From: CAWGYQ01 sp963817395
GTDB lineage: Bacteria > Acidobacteriota > Vicinamibacteria > Vicinamibacterales > CAVPJW01
DNA: 64,000 nucleotides
Assembly: GCA_963817395.1 (NCBI GenBank)
Contig: CAWFOC010000003.1
Coordinates: forward strand, 248,001 to 312,000
Reading direction: 5' to 3'
The position numbers and the translations under genes are program-made. A model generated the notes under the pieces. It saw nothing but the letters and a program-made list of their open reading frames with translations, was not told the origin of the DNA and made no database searches. Below are positions 26,493-37,642 of this stretch, piece by piece. Numbering within the stretch: the stretch's first letter is position 1; every line of letters begins with the position of its first letter.

Positions 26493-28864
26493 GTGGCCGG
26501 AATCGCGGCTCGAGAAGGTCGCTGCTCCTGCCATTCGACCAGCCACGGCGATTCGCCAGGCCCCAGGTTCCCCGCTTCGTGTCTCGCGCCCGGTGGATGC
26601 GTGCCTTCGGAGCGGCGCTCGCAGGGCGATTCGCGCCGGGCGAGCTGCGCGCTCCCCTCACGGCTCATGTCCATCTCTTCCCTCACCAGCTGGAGGCGGC
26701 TCTCGCGATCATCAGAGGGCAGGCGTTGCGCCTGCTGCTGGCAGACGAGGTTGGATTGGGCAAAACGATTCAGGCCGGGCTCGTGTGCGCGGAGATGCGC
26801 CTTCGCGGTCTCGGCGATCGGATTCTCATCCTGACGCCGGCCGGCCTGCGCGCGCAGTGGGCCGACGAGCTGCGCGGAAAATTCGGCCTCGACGCTGAGA
26901 TCGTCGATTCAGCCACGCTGGAGCGCCGGGTGGCTTCGTTGCCGCAGGGCCTGAATCCCTGGACCCCGCCGGCGATCTCGATCCTCTCGATCGACTTCGC
27001 CAAGCATCCCGAGCTGCTCGGTCCGCTGTCGGCAATCCGCTGGGATGTCCTGGTCGTCGATGAGGCGCACGGCGTGGCGAGCGCACCCGAGCGTTCCAAA
27101 GCAGCGCGACAACTGGCCTCGCGCTCACGCGTCGTGCTGCTGGCCACCGCCACCCCGCATAACGGAGACGAAACGGCGTTCCGTGCACTCTGCGGGACGG
27201 GAAAGCTCCCGGGCGAAGGGCCGATCGCGGTCGTTCGCCGGTCGCGTGCCGACATCGGACTCACGGGGCGGAGACGCACGTCGATTCTGCGTGTGCGATC
27301 AACGCCAGCCGAAGCTCGCATGCACCACCTGCTCGGTCGGTATCTGGACGCCGTCTGGCGCGAAGCGGCCGGTCGGAGCGATCGCCGGGCGCAGCTGGCC
27401 ATGGTGGTGCTCTGGAAGCGTGGGCTGTCGAGCGCGGCGTCGCTCGAGGCGTCTTTGTCGAGACGTCTTGCGGCGCTCGACTCGGCTCCTCGACATCCAG
27501 TGCAGGCCGCGCTGCCGCTCACCGCAGCCGAGCAGATCGAAGCGGACCTTGATTCGAGCGATGACGTCTCCCCTGACATCCTCGGCGCACCAGGGCTTTT
27601 GGATGCCGCCACGGAACTGAAGGCCCTGGCCGGGATTGTTCACGCGGCGACGGCTGCCGCCGTCGCCGAAAGCAAGGTCGAAATCCTGGACCGATTCCTC
27701 TCGCGGGTAGACGAGCCGGCAATCGTCTTCACTGAATACCGCGACACTCTCGAGCGGCTTCATCGCAGCCTCGGTCGTCACGGCCCGTGCGCGTGCATTC
27801 ATGGCGGCCTGCCGCCCGGCGAGCGCCACGAGGTCTGTCGCGATTTCTCGAAGGGTCGTCTGCGGCTCCTGCTCGCGACCGACGCGGCTGGCGAAGGATT
27901 GAATCTGCACGCCTGCTGCCGTCTCGTCATCAACATGGAGCTGCCCTGGAACCCGATGCGGCTCGAGCAACGTGCCGGGCGTGTGGATCGACTGGATCAG
28001 AAGCGCACAGCGCACGTCGTGCATCTCGTCGCACGAGACACTGCCGAGGTCGGCCTTCTTTCTCGACTGATCCGCCGCGTTGACGCAGCTCGTTCGGGCA
28101 TTGGTGACGTCATCAGCCCTCTTGGCGCAATTCGGGAGGAGGATCTGGCGGCCGAACTGCTTGGGCTCGGGACAACGGCGCGCGACAGGGATGCCGGAGT
28201 CCGGAGCGATACCGTCCGCCTGGATCTTCGCGCCGCGGGTCGGGCCGAAGCCAGGCGTCTGGTCGAGGCCCGGAAGGTTCTCGGTCGACTGGCTGGTCGC
28301 GAAGCCTCGCGCCCGGTCTCGGAATACGACCGTCTGGTCGCGCGCGAGACTGCCGCCATCGATGCCTCCGGGCCGCTCCTCACGATCATCCGGTGCCGCG
28401 GCAAGCGGCAGTTGCCGTCGGGTCTCTTGTGCATCTGTCGCGTTCGACTGTTCGACCTCTGCGGAGCGGCCATCGAGGAGTGCGTCGTGCCCATTCAGGT
28501 GAACCATTTCGACTCGACATCGCAGGCGCACACATGTTTGAAACGCCGATTGCGCCAGGAGTTCTCGTCGGCGTCAGCGGCAGTGATGGAGACCGCGACG
28601 ACATTCGCGCATGCACGAGCTATCGCTCAACAGGCCACCCTGGCCGCGTTCCGGCGGCTGCCGGGAGAGCGTGAGCACGCGCTCGACCTCTTCGCCCGAC
28701 AGATCTCCAGCCTCGGGCGCCAGCCTGGACTGTTTGACCACACCGTCACGGCACCGCTCGATCTCAACCGCCCGCCAACGTCAGTCGGTCCAATGCCGAC
28801 CGCGACAGATCGAGCACCCATGATCGACGTTCACTTCCTGCTCGCGGCCCGCGCGCTCCCCTGA
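26372..28864 (+). CDS. SNF2-family helicase (DrmD/RapA-like) of a putative defence module
   Basis: 830 residues from a GTG; the duplicated copy conserves the same start. A short N-terminal SH3-like segment (PGDYVRLRGDRWRVERLW) precedes the SF2 core: Walker A LADEVGLGKTIQAG (Lys131), motif II VVDEAHGVAS, motif III LATATPHNGD, and in the second RecA lobe IVFTEYRDTLERL, DAAGEGLNLH and QRAGRVDRLDQ. All ATPase motifs look intact. It should translocate on or remodel DNA. The methyltransferase gene starts 11 bases after its stop. SNF2 helicase plus adenine methyltransferase is the core pairing of class-1 DISARM (drmD/drmMI), but no drmA, drmB or drmC is present here. Confidence 0.85.
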   Translation: MAEPSVSLIPGDYVRLRGDRWRVERLWPYDDCARIDVCGVGGRNRGSRRSLLLPFDQPRRFARPQVPRFVSRARWMRAFGAALAGRFAPGELRAPLTAHVHLFPHQLEAALAIIRGQALRLLLADEVGLGKTIQAGLVCAEMRLRGLGDRILILTPAGLRAQWADELRGKFGLDAEIVDSATLERRVASLPQGLNPWTPPAISILSIDFAKHPELLGPLSAIRWDVLVVDEAHGVASAPERSKAARQLASRSRVVLLATATPHNGDETAFRALCGTGKLPGEGPIAVVRRSRADIGLTGRRRTSILRVRSTPAEARMHHLLGRYLDAVWREAAGRSDRRAQLAMVVLWKRGLSSAASLEASLSRRLAALDSAPRHPVQAALPLTAAEQIEADLDSSDDVSPDILGAPGLLDAATELKALAGIVHAATAAAVAESKVEILDRFLSRVDEPAIVFTEYRDTLERLHRSLGRHGPCACIHGGLPPGERHEVCRDFSKGRLRLLLATDAAGEGLNLHACCRLVINMELPWNPMRLEQRAGRVDRLDQKRTAHVVHLVARDTAEVGLLSRLIRRVDAARSGIGDVISPLGAIREEDLAAELLGLGTTARDRDAGVRSDTVRLDLRAAGRAEARRLVEARKVLGRLAGREASRPVSEYDRLVARETAAIDASGPLLTIIRCRGKRQLPSGLLCICRVRLFDLCGAAIEECVVPIQVNHFDSTSQAHTCLKRRLRQEFSSASAAVMETATTFAHARAIAQQATLAAFRRLPGEREHALDLFARQISSLGRQPGLFDHTVTAPLDLNRPPTSVGPMPTATDRAPMIDVHFLLAARALP

Positions 28865-28875
28865 TCGCGATCCCG

Positions 28876-31800
28876 ATGCCACACGGTCTTCGGGGCACGC
28901 TCCTGTCGCACGCCTACGTTCAAAGCGGACTGGCGTCCGAGTTCGCAGGCAGACTGGGCGAACCGACGCGGAACACCGGGCGGACCGGCGTACGCCGGCT
29001 CTGGCGGCGGATCGATGCCGCGCTCGGACCGGCATCGGGCGTCAGGACGATTCTCGATATCGCCGCCGTGCCGCTGTTTTCCATGCTGGGTTTCGGGGTC
29101 CACGACATCCGCCAGCGAGAGCGAGGGTTCTGCGCGGCGCGCCTCGAGGCGTTCGGCCAGCTCGCCGCATGGCTGCTGGTGACGCCGTGGGGCGAATCCC
29201 TCGAGACGCGTTCGTCGTGAGGCCATTCGTTCCGCCGCCGACCACTCCGCTCGCTGGTCCATCGTCATGGATGGGCGTTTCGTGCGATTGATCGATCCCC
29301 AGCGGTCGTTCGCACGACGCTATCTGGAATTCGACCTGTCTCAGACGATCGAGGACGAGGCGTCGTTCGAGGCCTTCTGGGGAACGCTGCGCGCCGAGGC
29401 GCTCAGCGCGGCGAGCTCGGGTCGAAGCCCGCTGGACGAAATCCTCACGGCGTCGGAGCGTCATGCGGTCGGTGTCTGCCAATCGTTGCGTGAAGGAGTG
29501 CTCGAGGCCCTGGTCGCGCTTCTGAACGGCGCCGTCGATCGACACCGCCAGCGACGTCGGCAGAGACAGGCGGAGGCCGGTTTCGTCTCGACGCTGCACG
29601 AGCAGTGCCTCACGATCGTGTACCGGATTCTTTTTCTGCTGTTCGCAGAAGCGCGCACGCTGGTTCCCCTGTGGCATCCACTCTTCCGCGCCGGCTACAG
29701 CATCGAGTCGATTCGGGCACTGGCCGAGGACCCGATGCGCCCAGCCCGGGCTCTGGGAGGCGCTTCAGGCGATCTGCCGTCTCGCGCATCACGGTTGCCA
29801 CGCGGGCGATCTCGTCGTGACGCCGTTCAACGGCCGGCTCTTCGCGCCGGAACGGACTGCGGCCGCCGATCGGATCGGGATCGCCGACGACGTGGTGCGA
29901 GAGGCGATCGTCAGCTTGTCGTCGCGCCCGGAGGGGCGATCGGGCCGGCGGCGAGTATCGTACGGTGAGCTGGGTGTCGAAGAGCTCGGCGCGGTCTACG
30001 AGAGCGTGCTCGACTACCAGCCGACCATCGAAGAGACGCCGGCGATACCCGCCGCGAGACCGAGACTGGTGCTCCGGACGGGCAGCGGCCGCCGCAAGGC
30101 GACCGGATCTTTCTACACGCCGCGCTCAATCACCGAGTTCCTCGTGCGACGCACGCTTCACCCGCTGGTCAGCGGTCGAACCGCGGACGATATCCTCAAC
30201 CTCCGCGTGCTCGATCCGGCGATGGGCAGCGGCGCGTTCCTGGTGGCTTCGTGCCGGTATCTCTCCAGCGCATACGAGACGGCGCTCGTCCGAGAGGGCC
30301 GCGCCTGCTCCCCGGAGCTCGACATACACCTCCGTGCGGCCATCCGCCGGCTCGTCGCCCAACGCTGCCTGTACGGCGTTGATATCAATCCAATGGCCGT
30401 TCAGCTCGCGTGCCTTTCGTTGTGGCTCGCCACGCTGGCCGCCGATCGGCCGCTCACATTTCTGGACCACCACATGCAGGTTGGCGACAGCCTGGTTGGC
30501 GCGTCCTTCGACGATCTCTCGCGACAACCCTCGGGGGCGAGCCACCGGAGCGTGAGACCTGCCAGATTGCCGCTGTTCGAAGCGCCCGAGGTGGAGTCGG
30601 TGCTGCGCGACACACTGCCACATCGCCTGCACCTCGCACTCCACCCTGACGACACCGTGGCCGCGGTGCGCGCCAAGGAGCTGATGCTGGCCAGCCTCGG
30701 CGCTCCCGACGCGGGACTCTCGCGCTGCAAGCGGATCGCGGATCTCTGGTGTGCAGGTTGGTTCTGGGCATCTGGATCGGCGCCGCCTCCGGCCGCGCTG
30801 GGCGAAATCGCCTCCATGCTGCTTCACGGACGCTCGGCATTACCTCGCGAGATGACAACGGCATGGCTCCGCGAAGCGGGCAGAATTGCCGCCGACCACC
30901 GTTTTTTTCACTGGTCGTTCGAGTTTCCCGAGATATTTTTCGACAGCGACGGACGCGCGCGGGCGGACGGCGGCTTCGATGCGGTGGTTGGCAATCCGCC
31001 GTGGGACATGCTTCGCGCCGCGGACGCCGCTTCGTCGGGTCGCACCCGGGCCCTGATGCGCTTCGTGCGCTGCGCGGGCATCTATCGGGATCGGACGGAG
31101 GGCCACGCCAACCTGTACCACCTTTTTTTGGAGCGCGCACTGAACCTGCTCAAGCCCGGAGGACGCCTGGGACTCGTGCTCCCGGCCGGCCTGGCCACCG
31201 ACCACGGCGCGCGCCTGCTGCGACGCCGCCTGCTGGAAGCCTGCGACACCGATTCGATCGTGGGGTTCGACAACCGGGCCGGTATTTTTCCGATACATCG
31301 TGGCCTGCGCTTCCTGCTGCTCACTTCCACCGCCGGCAGGCCCACGACAGAGATTCGGTGCCGCTTCGGCGAAAGCGCGCCTTCCGTACTCGATCGCATT
31401 CCCGATCAACCGGTACAGAGCGACGACATGTTTCCGGTGATGCTCACGCGTCGGTTCATCGAAGACTTCTCGAACGATCACCATGTAATCCCCGATCTTC
31501 GCTCGCCGCTCGATCTGCAGATCGTGGAAAAGATCCTCAGCACGATACCGGCGCTCGGGGATGACGGCGGCTGGAGGGCGCGCTTCGGACGGGAACTGAA
31601 TGCCACCGAAGATCGGCGTCACTTCTCCGGCCGTCGAGAGGACCTGCCGGTTCTGGAAGGAAAGCACTTGAGACCCTTCGCGGCCGACGTGGCGGGCGTG
31701 ACATCGTGGATACCACGCCGGATCGCCGCCCGGATTCTCGATCCGCGCCGCACATTTCTGCGCGAGCGCGTGGCGTATCGCGACGTCGCCAGTCCAACCA

Positions 31801-32234
31801 ACCAGCTCACGCTCATCGCGACGATCGTTCCTCCGAATGTGATGACGACCCATACCATCTTCTGCCTGACGACAAGGCTTGATCCGGCCGCCCTACGCTT
31901 CCTCTGTGGCGTCTTCAACAGCTACGTGGCCAACTATCTGGTGCGCCTGCGCGTGACGACACACGTCACGACGGCAATCGTCAGACAGCTGCGCGTCCCG
32001 GTCGTGGGCCCGCGGGACGCCGGGTTCATCCGGGTGGTTCGCCTGACCAATCGTCTGCTGGCGGCCCGCGGCGCTGACCTGCCTGCCTACATCGAGCTCC
32101 AGGCCGTGGTGTCACGCCTGTACGGGCTGACGGGTGACGAGCTTTCCCACGTGCTCCAGTCATTTCCGCTGGTTGCCGCCGACACGCGCCAGGCGGTGAT
32201 GAAGGCGTTCGAGGCTCTGGACGCCGTCGCCTAG
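28876..32234 (+). CDS. Eco57I-type N6-adenine DNA methyltransferase, two frameshifts
   Basis: About 1,115 residues when joined across shifts near 29205 and 29750. The first piece ends WLLVTPWGE; the second begins REAIRSAADHSARW and reads into MDGRFVRLID, the normal order for type IIG/ISP-like enzymes. The third holds the catalytic domain: TGSFYTPRSITEFLV, motif I VLDPAMGSGAFLV and motif IV VVGNPPWDML (NPPW, N6-adenine). A target-recognition-like C-terminal region follows (FLCGVFNSYVANYLVR and beyond). It methylates adenine in a specific site, possibly with restriction activity. No PD-(D/E)xK site is obvious in the N-terminal part. It partners the upstream SNF2 helicase. Confidence 0.8.
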
Positions 32235-32316
32235 ACCCGGGCGACGCTCGGCACGCCGTTGGGGCCGCTCGTCACTCGGACTTCAGGTTCCCAAGCGCAT
32301 ACGGGGGCCGGTGGTT

Positions 32317-32322
32317 TATAGT
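32317..32322 (+). promoter_or_regulatory. -10-like box, candidate leaderless promoter of the M24 peptidase
   Basis: TATAGT lies six bases before the ATG at 32329, with no Shine-Dalgarno between. An upstream GTG in frame at 32311 would overlap the box, so 32329 is the better start. Confidence 0.4.
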
Positions 32323-32328
32323 CGGGAT

Positions 32329-33851
32329 ATGGAGAGCACAGCCCTTTTTCGCGTTACCCATGAATCACCCGCGCGACGTGCCGCCACACGTTGGGGCACC
32401 TGGTTTCTGGCGCTGACATGCCTTGCGGTGGCACCGGCCTCGGCGGGCGAGCTCCAGGACGATTTGACGGCGCGGCGGGCCCGAGTCATGGAGCAGCTGG
32501 GCCCGGACGGCATGCTGGTTCTCTGGAGCGCGCCGCCGCGGCTGTTCTCGAACGACACCTACTACGAATACCGTCAGGATTCGGACCTCTATTACCTGAC
32601 GGGCGTCGCGCAAGAGGGCACCACGCTCGTCCTGATGCCAGGCAACAAGACGCAGCAAGCCATTCTCTTCGTCAGCGATTTCGACCCGGTCCGGGAGCAC
32701 TGGCAGGGTCACAGCCTGACGGTGGAGGAAGCCCGCGAGCTGTCCGGGATTCAGACCGTGTACCGTGCGTCGGAGTTCGAGCGCTTCATCAACGCCACGC
32801 TCGCACGCCGCGCGTACGGCCTGAACCGAAGGACGGTCACCCAGGAGTACGACGCATTCTTCGACGCGCTCAAGGCTGGCCGCGCGCGGCTCGCCATGCT
32901 GCTCGATCCGACGGCGGTCGGTGGTGAGCTGGGCACGCCGCAGGAATTCGGCAAGCGAGTCACGGAACGCGTGGTGGGAATCACGCTGCAGGACGCCACG
33001 GACATCATTCACAACCTGCGCCAGGTGAAAACACCCGTACGAGCAGAAAATTCTCGCGCGCAGCGTCGAGATTTCGAACGACGCGCACATCGCCGGCATG
33101 CGGACGGCGCGCCCCGGCGTGTACGAGTATCAGGTGGAGGCCGCTATCGAGCAGGTCTACATGGCCAATGGCGCCATGACGCCTGGCTATCCCTCGATCG
33201 TCGGCAGCGGGCCGAATGCGACCATCCTCCACTACAACACGTCCGGGCGACAGATGCAGGCGGGCGAAGTGCTGCTGGTCGACGCCGCCGGCGCATATCA
33301 GTACTTCACCGGAGACATCACGCGAACCTATCCGGTGAGCGGTCGCTTCTCTCCCGAGCAGCGCCAGCTGTACGAGCTCGTGCTGGCGGCGCAGGAAGCC
33401 GGGATGAAGGCCGCAACGGCCGGCGCGAAGACCATCGACGTCGAACGCGCCGCGGAGGCCGTGATCCGGGACGGATTGCTGAAGCTGGGACTCATCACCG
33501 ATGCGAGCAGCGAGCAATTCCGCACGTGGTACACGCACGGCGCCGTTCACTGGATTGGCCTGGACGTACACGACGTGGGCGATTACAACCGGCCCCTTGC
33601 GCCAGGAATGGCGTTCGTGATCGAACCGGGCCTCTATATCCGGCCCGACGCGCTCGACCACCTGCCCAAGACACCGGAGAACGCCGCGTTTGCCGCAAAG
33701 GTGCGGCCCGATGGTCGAGAAGTACAAGAACATCGGCGTCCGCGTCGAAGACTCGTTCCTGCTCACCGAGACTGGTCTCAAGCAACTCTCGGCAAAGGTT
33801 CCGCGCACCGTGGAGGCGATTGAGCGTCTCATGAGCGGGGGAAGCAATTGA
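32329..33851 (+). CDS. Secreted Xaa-Pro aminopeptidase (M24B), two frameshifts
   Basis: About 507 residues after joining frames near 33040 and 33712, both at CCC runs. A signal segment (TWFLALTCLAVAPASA) precedes the aminopeptidase-P N-domain (RRARVMEQLGPDGMLVLWSAP, DLYYLTGV). The pita-bread metalloprotease domain has its dinuclear metal ligands: the Asp pair in LLVDAAGAYQYFTGDITRTYP, His in HWIGLDVHDVG, Glu in FVIEPGLY and Glu in GVRVEDSFLLT. It removes N-terminal residues that precede proline. The 3' end overlaps the convergent torD-like gene by 23 bp. Confidence 0.85.
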
Positions 33852-34703
33852 GCTCGCCAGCCTCCCGCTGAAGCTCCCGAAGAAGCGATCCGGTCAGCTC
33901 TGCGCGTCCGGCCCAGAAACCGGACACGAGGCCGAACACCGGATCGCGGCTGTGTTCAGCAGTCCACCATTCGGCGCGAGCCGCGAGCCATCCGAGCATC
34001 TCCGTCGGCTGGTCCGCGACGAGGGTCGTCAGCGCGGACGAACGATCGGCGATGCGAACCCCGGTTCCGAGCTCGGACGCGGCGGTTCTCAGGTCGGCTC
34101 GGGTGAGGACAAGGCCGCTCCGGACAGGCGCAAGAAGCGAAGCGACGAACGCCGCGGCACTCTCCTGGCGGGGGTCGGCCATGGGCGGTGCCTCACGGAG
34201 GTGCAGGGATAGAGGCTCCGGCCCACCCATCTGCTGCGCCTGTTCACGAAGCACATCTCGCAGCATCGCGGCCCACTGCCGGTAGAAGGGTGGCGCCTTC
34301 TGTTCGATCGCCGTCAGCCATGCCGGCAGCCAGGAAACCACGTGTTCCCAGAAGAAGGACGCGCGTGCGCGGCGGCCGCCAGGCGCGCGCGCGCCTCATT
34401 GAGCCCCGATTCCCTCTCGGCCAGATCGGCGTAGCAGGCGAGCAGCGTGGCCACGTGATCGGGCTCGGAGGGCGGCGGAAAGCGCAGCGCCCGCCAGAAC
34501 CCTGAAATCCGATCGCGCGCCTCGCCCCCGAGCATGCCCTCGGGCCCCAGATACACCGAGGCATACGGCTGGAGCTCGAGCACGAAGAGGTTGGTGTAGC
34601 TGGCGGCGTCGGGCAGCGCACCGAGACCGAGCGCGTCCGCCACCCGCTCGAGCCCGGGCGACGGAGATTCGGCGAGAGCGGCGAGCGCACGCAGGAGCTC
34701 CAC
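33829..34703 (-). CDS. TorD/DmsD-family molybdoenzyme chaperone, frameshift near 34330
   Basis: About 290 residues. The N-terminal piece (MELLRALAALAESPSPGLERV, then YTNLFVLELQPYASVYLGPEG) and, after a one-base shift, the C-terminal piece (VVSWLPAWLTAIEQKAPPFYRQWA) together show the all-alpha TorD pattern, including the YxxLFxxELxPYAS-type and HxxxWLPxF-type motifs. Such chaperones protect the apo catalytic subunit during cofactor insertion. It starts 19 bp after the molybdopterin subunit and closes that operon, so its client is evident. Confidence 0.75.
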
Positions 34704-34722
34704 AATCTGAAGACCGACGCGC

Positions 34723-37642
34723 TCAGCGCGCAGGGGGCGCGGGAAGCCGGTAGACGTCGCGCGCCGGTTTGAGCGGACGCATCAGCCAGTACGGACGCCG
34801 CAAGCCGTTCGGGCTGACCCGATCGGCAGGCTGCGTCAGTCGCAGCCACTCCTGATAGATCTCTCGCGAGCGATCCGTGTCCACGAAGATGTCTCCGTGC
34901 CTGTCATCGGGCGCCGCCTTCACGATCCGGACGGCCTGATGCCAGCAGTGCATCCCCGAGACCGGATCCGGGTGCACGGGGAACGTGAGGTTCTGGTGCA
35001 CGCCCACGTCGGTCCACCAGATCCGCGCGGTATCGGGATCGGACGAAGCGTAGCGGCCCGCTCCGCTCCTGCGGACCATTCGCCATCCTGAGCCGTCGCG
35101 CGCCAGATCGACGGTGGCCATCAGCTGCCGCTGTCCCTGATCGCCAATCTTCCAACGTCCCATGTGATGACTGCACGCCACCACTCCGGGCCGGATGCTC
35201 TCGGTCACCCATGCCTTGACGACGAAATGACCGATGGCCGTTTCGACACGCACGAGATCGCCGGTTGCGAGATCCCGGCTCCGCGCGTCTTCAGGGTGAA
35301 GCCAGAGGGGATTGGTGTGGGCAATCTCGTCGAGCCATTTCGCGTTGGCGCTTCGCGTGTGAATCTGGACGGGCAGGCGAAAGGTCGAGATCAGCGGCAC
35401 CTGGTCGTCCTCGAGGTTGTCCCGGTGCACATGGCTCTTGATGTAGGACGGCACCGCCTCGTCTGCCCAGCCCCATGAGGCGAGTGTGCTCGAATAGAAC
35501 TCGAGGCGTCCGCTCGGTGTGGGAAACCCGCGTCTGACGACATCGTCCACCCGAACGCCCACGGCACGCCGACCTCGATCGTCGCCCTCAGGCGTGGGGG
35601 CAGGAACAACATTGGGCGATTGCGGTTTCGGCGCCGTCGTGAACACACGGCCATAGCGATCGTCGGCAACATCCTCGAGTTCTTCGGCAGGGATGGGTTC
35701 TTCGTGAAGCGGACCCACCTTCCGTCCGATCTCGAACACACCGTAGCGCCTCATGTACTCGAGCGGCGACAGCTCCTCTTCCCTGGCGCGCGAGGGAAGG
35801 CCGGGCACCGAGTGCTCGAAGATGTGGCCGTAGGTACTCGTCGATCGTCAGCCTGGTGCCGGGCTCGCGGGCCGATTCGGCGAAGCGCCGGATGCCCAGC
35901 GACCCGTCGGGATCGATTCGCCACGTCAGCTCGAACCAGAACTGGTTCTCTTCCCAGACCTCACCGGGGTTCACCTCGCGTGTGTCGCCAACCGCCTGCC
36001 CGAGCCGCTCTCGCGCCGCGCGCAACACGGGCTGACGAAAGGCGATCCATTGGGCGTCGTGCGTCTCGTACGAGTGCAGGTCGTGGCGTTCGGGGCCGAG
36101 CCCCATCGGCAGCACGTAATCGGCGAAGTAGCTGGTCTCGTTCCACGTCGGCGTGAGCGCGACGTGACACCCGACGAGCCGCTCGTCGCTCAACACCTCG
36201 ATCCAGCTGAAGCCGTCGGGGTTGGTCCACACCGGGTTGTAGACGCGCGTGAAGTACACGTCGAGACGGCCGCGGCCGTCCTTGAGAAATTGCGGCAGCA
36301 GGAACGACAACTCGTTCAGCGCCAGCGGATACTCGAGCGGCCACGTCAGATCGTTCCATGCCGGCGGATGAGGCGGCATGTAGATCGGCCTGGGCACGAA
36401 CTTGTTCCATCCGTTCGGATACGTGCCTCCTTCGGTCGCCACCGCGCCGAGCAGCGCGTTCAGCATGAAGAGGGCGCGCGCCACCTGCCAGCCACCGAGA
36501 TTGCCGGCACAGGCGCTGCGCCAGGCATGGCTCGAGAGCCGCGAGCCGGCCTCCGCCACCATGGCCGCGATCTCCGCGATGAGCGCCGCGTCCACGCCGG
36601 ATTCGCTCGCGGCGAACTCGAATGTGTACTGAGCGTAGGTCTCAGAGAGGATCCGCTCGAAGGCTTCGAACGTGGGCTCCACGCCGGCATGGGCCGCCGT
36701 CAGAAATTCTTCCCAGTTCCACCAGCGCCTGACGAACTCCCGATCGTAGAGGCGGTGCTGAATGATGTGATTCGCAATCGCGAGGAGGATCGCGGCTTCC
36801 GACCCCGGGTACGGCGCCACCCACCGATCCGCATGGGTCGCGGTATTCGAGAGTCGCGTGTCGAACACGATGAGCCGCGCGCCGTTTCGTTTGGCTTCCA
36901 TCACACGCGCCGCATGAGGATTGAAATAGTGTCCCGACTCGAGATGTGAGCTCACGAGCAGGATGACGCGGGCGTTGGCATGATCGGGGCTCGGCCGATC
37001 GAACCCCATCCAGAAGTGATAGCCCGCCCGCGCGCTCGACGAACAGACATTGGTGTGCGAGTTGTGGCCGTCGACACCCCACGCGGCGAGGATTCGCTCG
37101 GTGAACCCGTCTTCTCCGGGTCTGCCGACGTGATACATCACCTCGTTGGCACGACCGTCGACGATGGCGGTGCGGATGCGCGCGGCCAGATCGTCGAGGA
37201 CCTCGTCCCAGCTCACCTGGGTCCAGCGGCCGGATCCCCGCGCGCCCGCGCGCTTGAGCGGATAGAGAATGCGGTCGGGATCCGTCACCTGGTTGAGCGT
37301 CGCCGGCCCCTTGGCGCAGTTGCGCCCGCGCGAGCCGGGATGTTCGGGGTTCCCTTCGAACTTGCGAACCTCGCCGTTCTCACGGTCGACGTACGCGAGC
37401 AGACCGCACGCGGCTTCGCAGTTGAAGCACGTGGTCGGCACCAGCATGAAGCGGCGCTCCACACGTCGCGGCCACGACTTCGAGTCGAGCTCGACCCAAT
37501 CGTCCCATCGCTCTTTCGGAGGAAACGCCGCCAGGTGAATACGGCTCGCCCCTGGATAGAACGTCTCACCGCGCTTCTCCACGGCTTCCCGCGCGGCGCT
37601 GACTCGACGGTTGAGATCGGACGTATCCACGGCGCGTCTCAC
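34723..37642 (-). CDS. Molybdopterin oxidoreductase catalytic subunit (CISM/PsrA-like), frameshift near 35825
   Basis: About 972 residues from a GTG overlapping the stop of the BC subunit (GTGA). An N-terminal [4Fe-4S] motif (Cys72, 75, 79, 109) is followed by a molybdopterin domain with a likely molybdenum ligand Cys200 in HTNVCSSSARAGYHF. After a shift near 35825 come the C-terminal parts FPTPSGRLEFYSS and the cofactor-capping SRDLATGDLVRVET. No twin-arginine or other signal peptide is visible, unlike periplasmic PsrA, PhsA or TtrA, so the subunit may face the cytoplasm. Operon partners (rhodanese, TauE, DUF1634) suggest a sulfur compound as substrate; the exact reaction is unknown. Confidence 0.8.

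Noticed and set aside
26372..32234. A complete DISARM or BREX system
   Set aside because: Only the helicase and methyltransferase are present; no drmA, drmB, drmC, pglZ, brxC or similar genes lie beside them.
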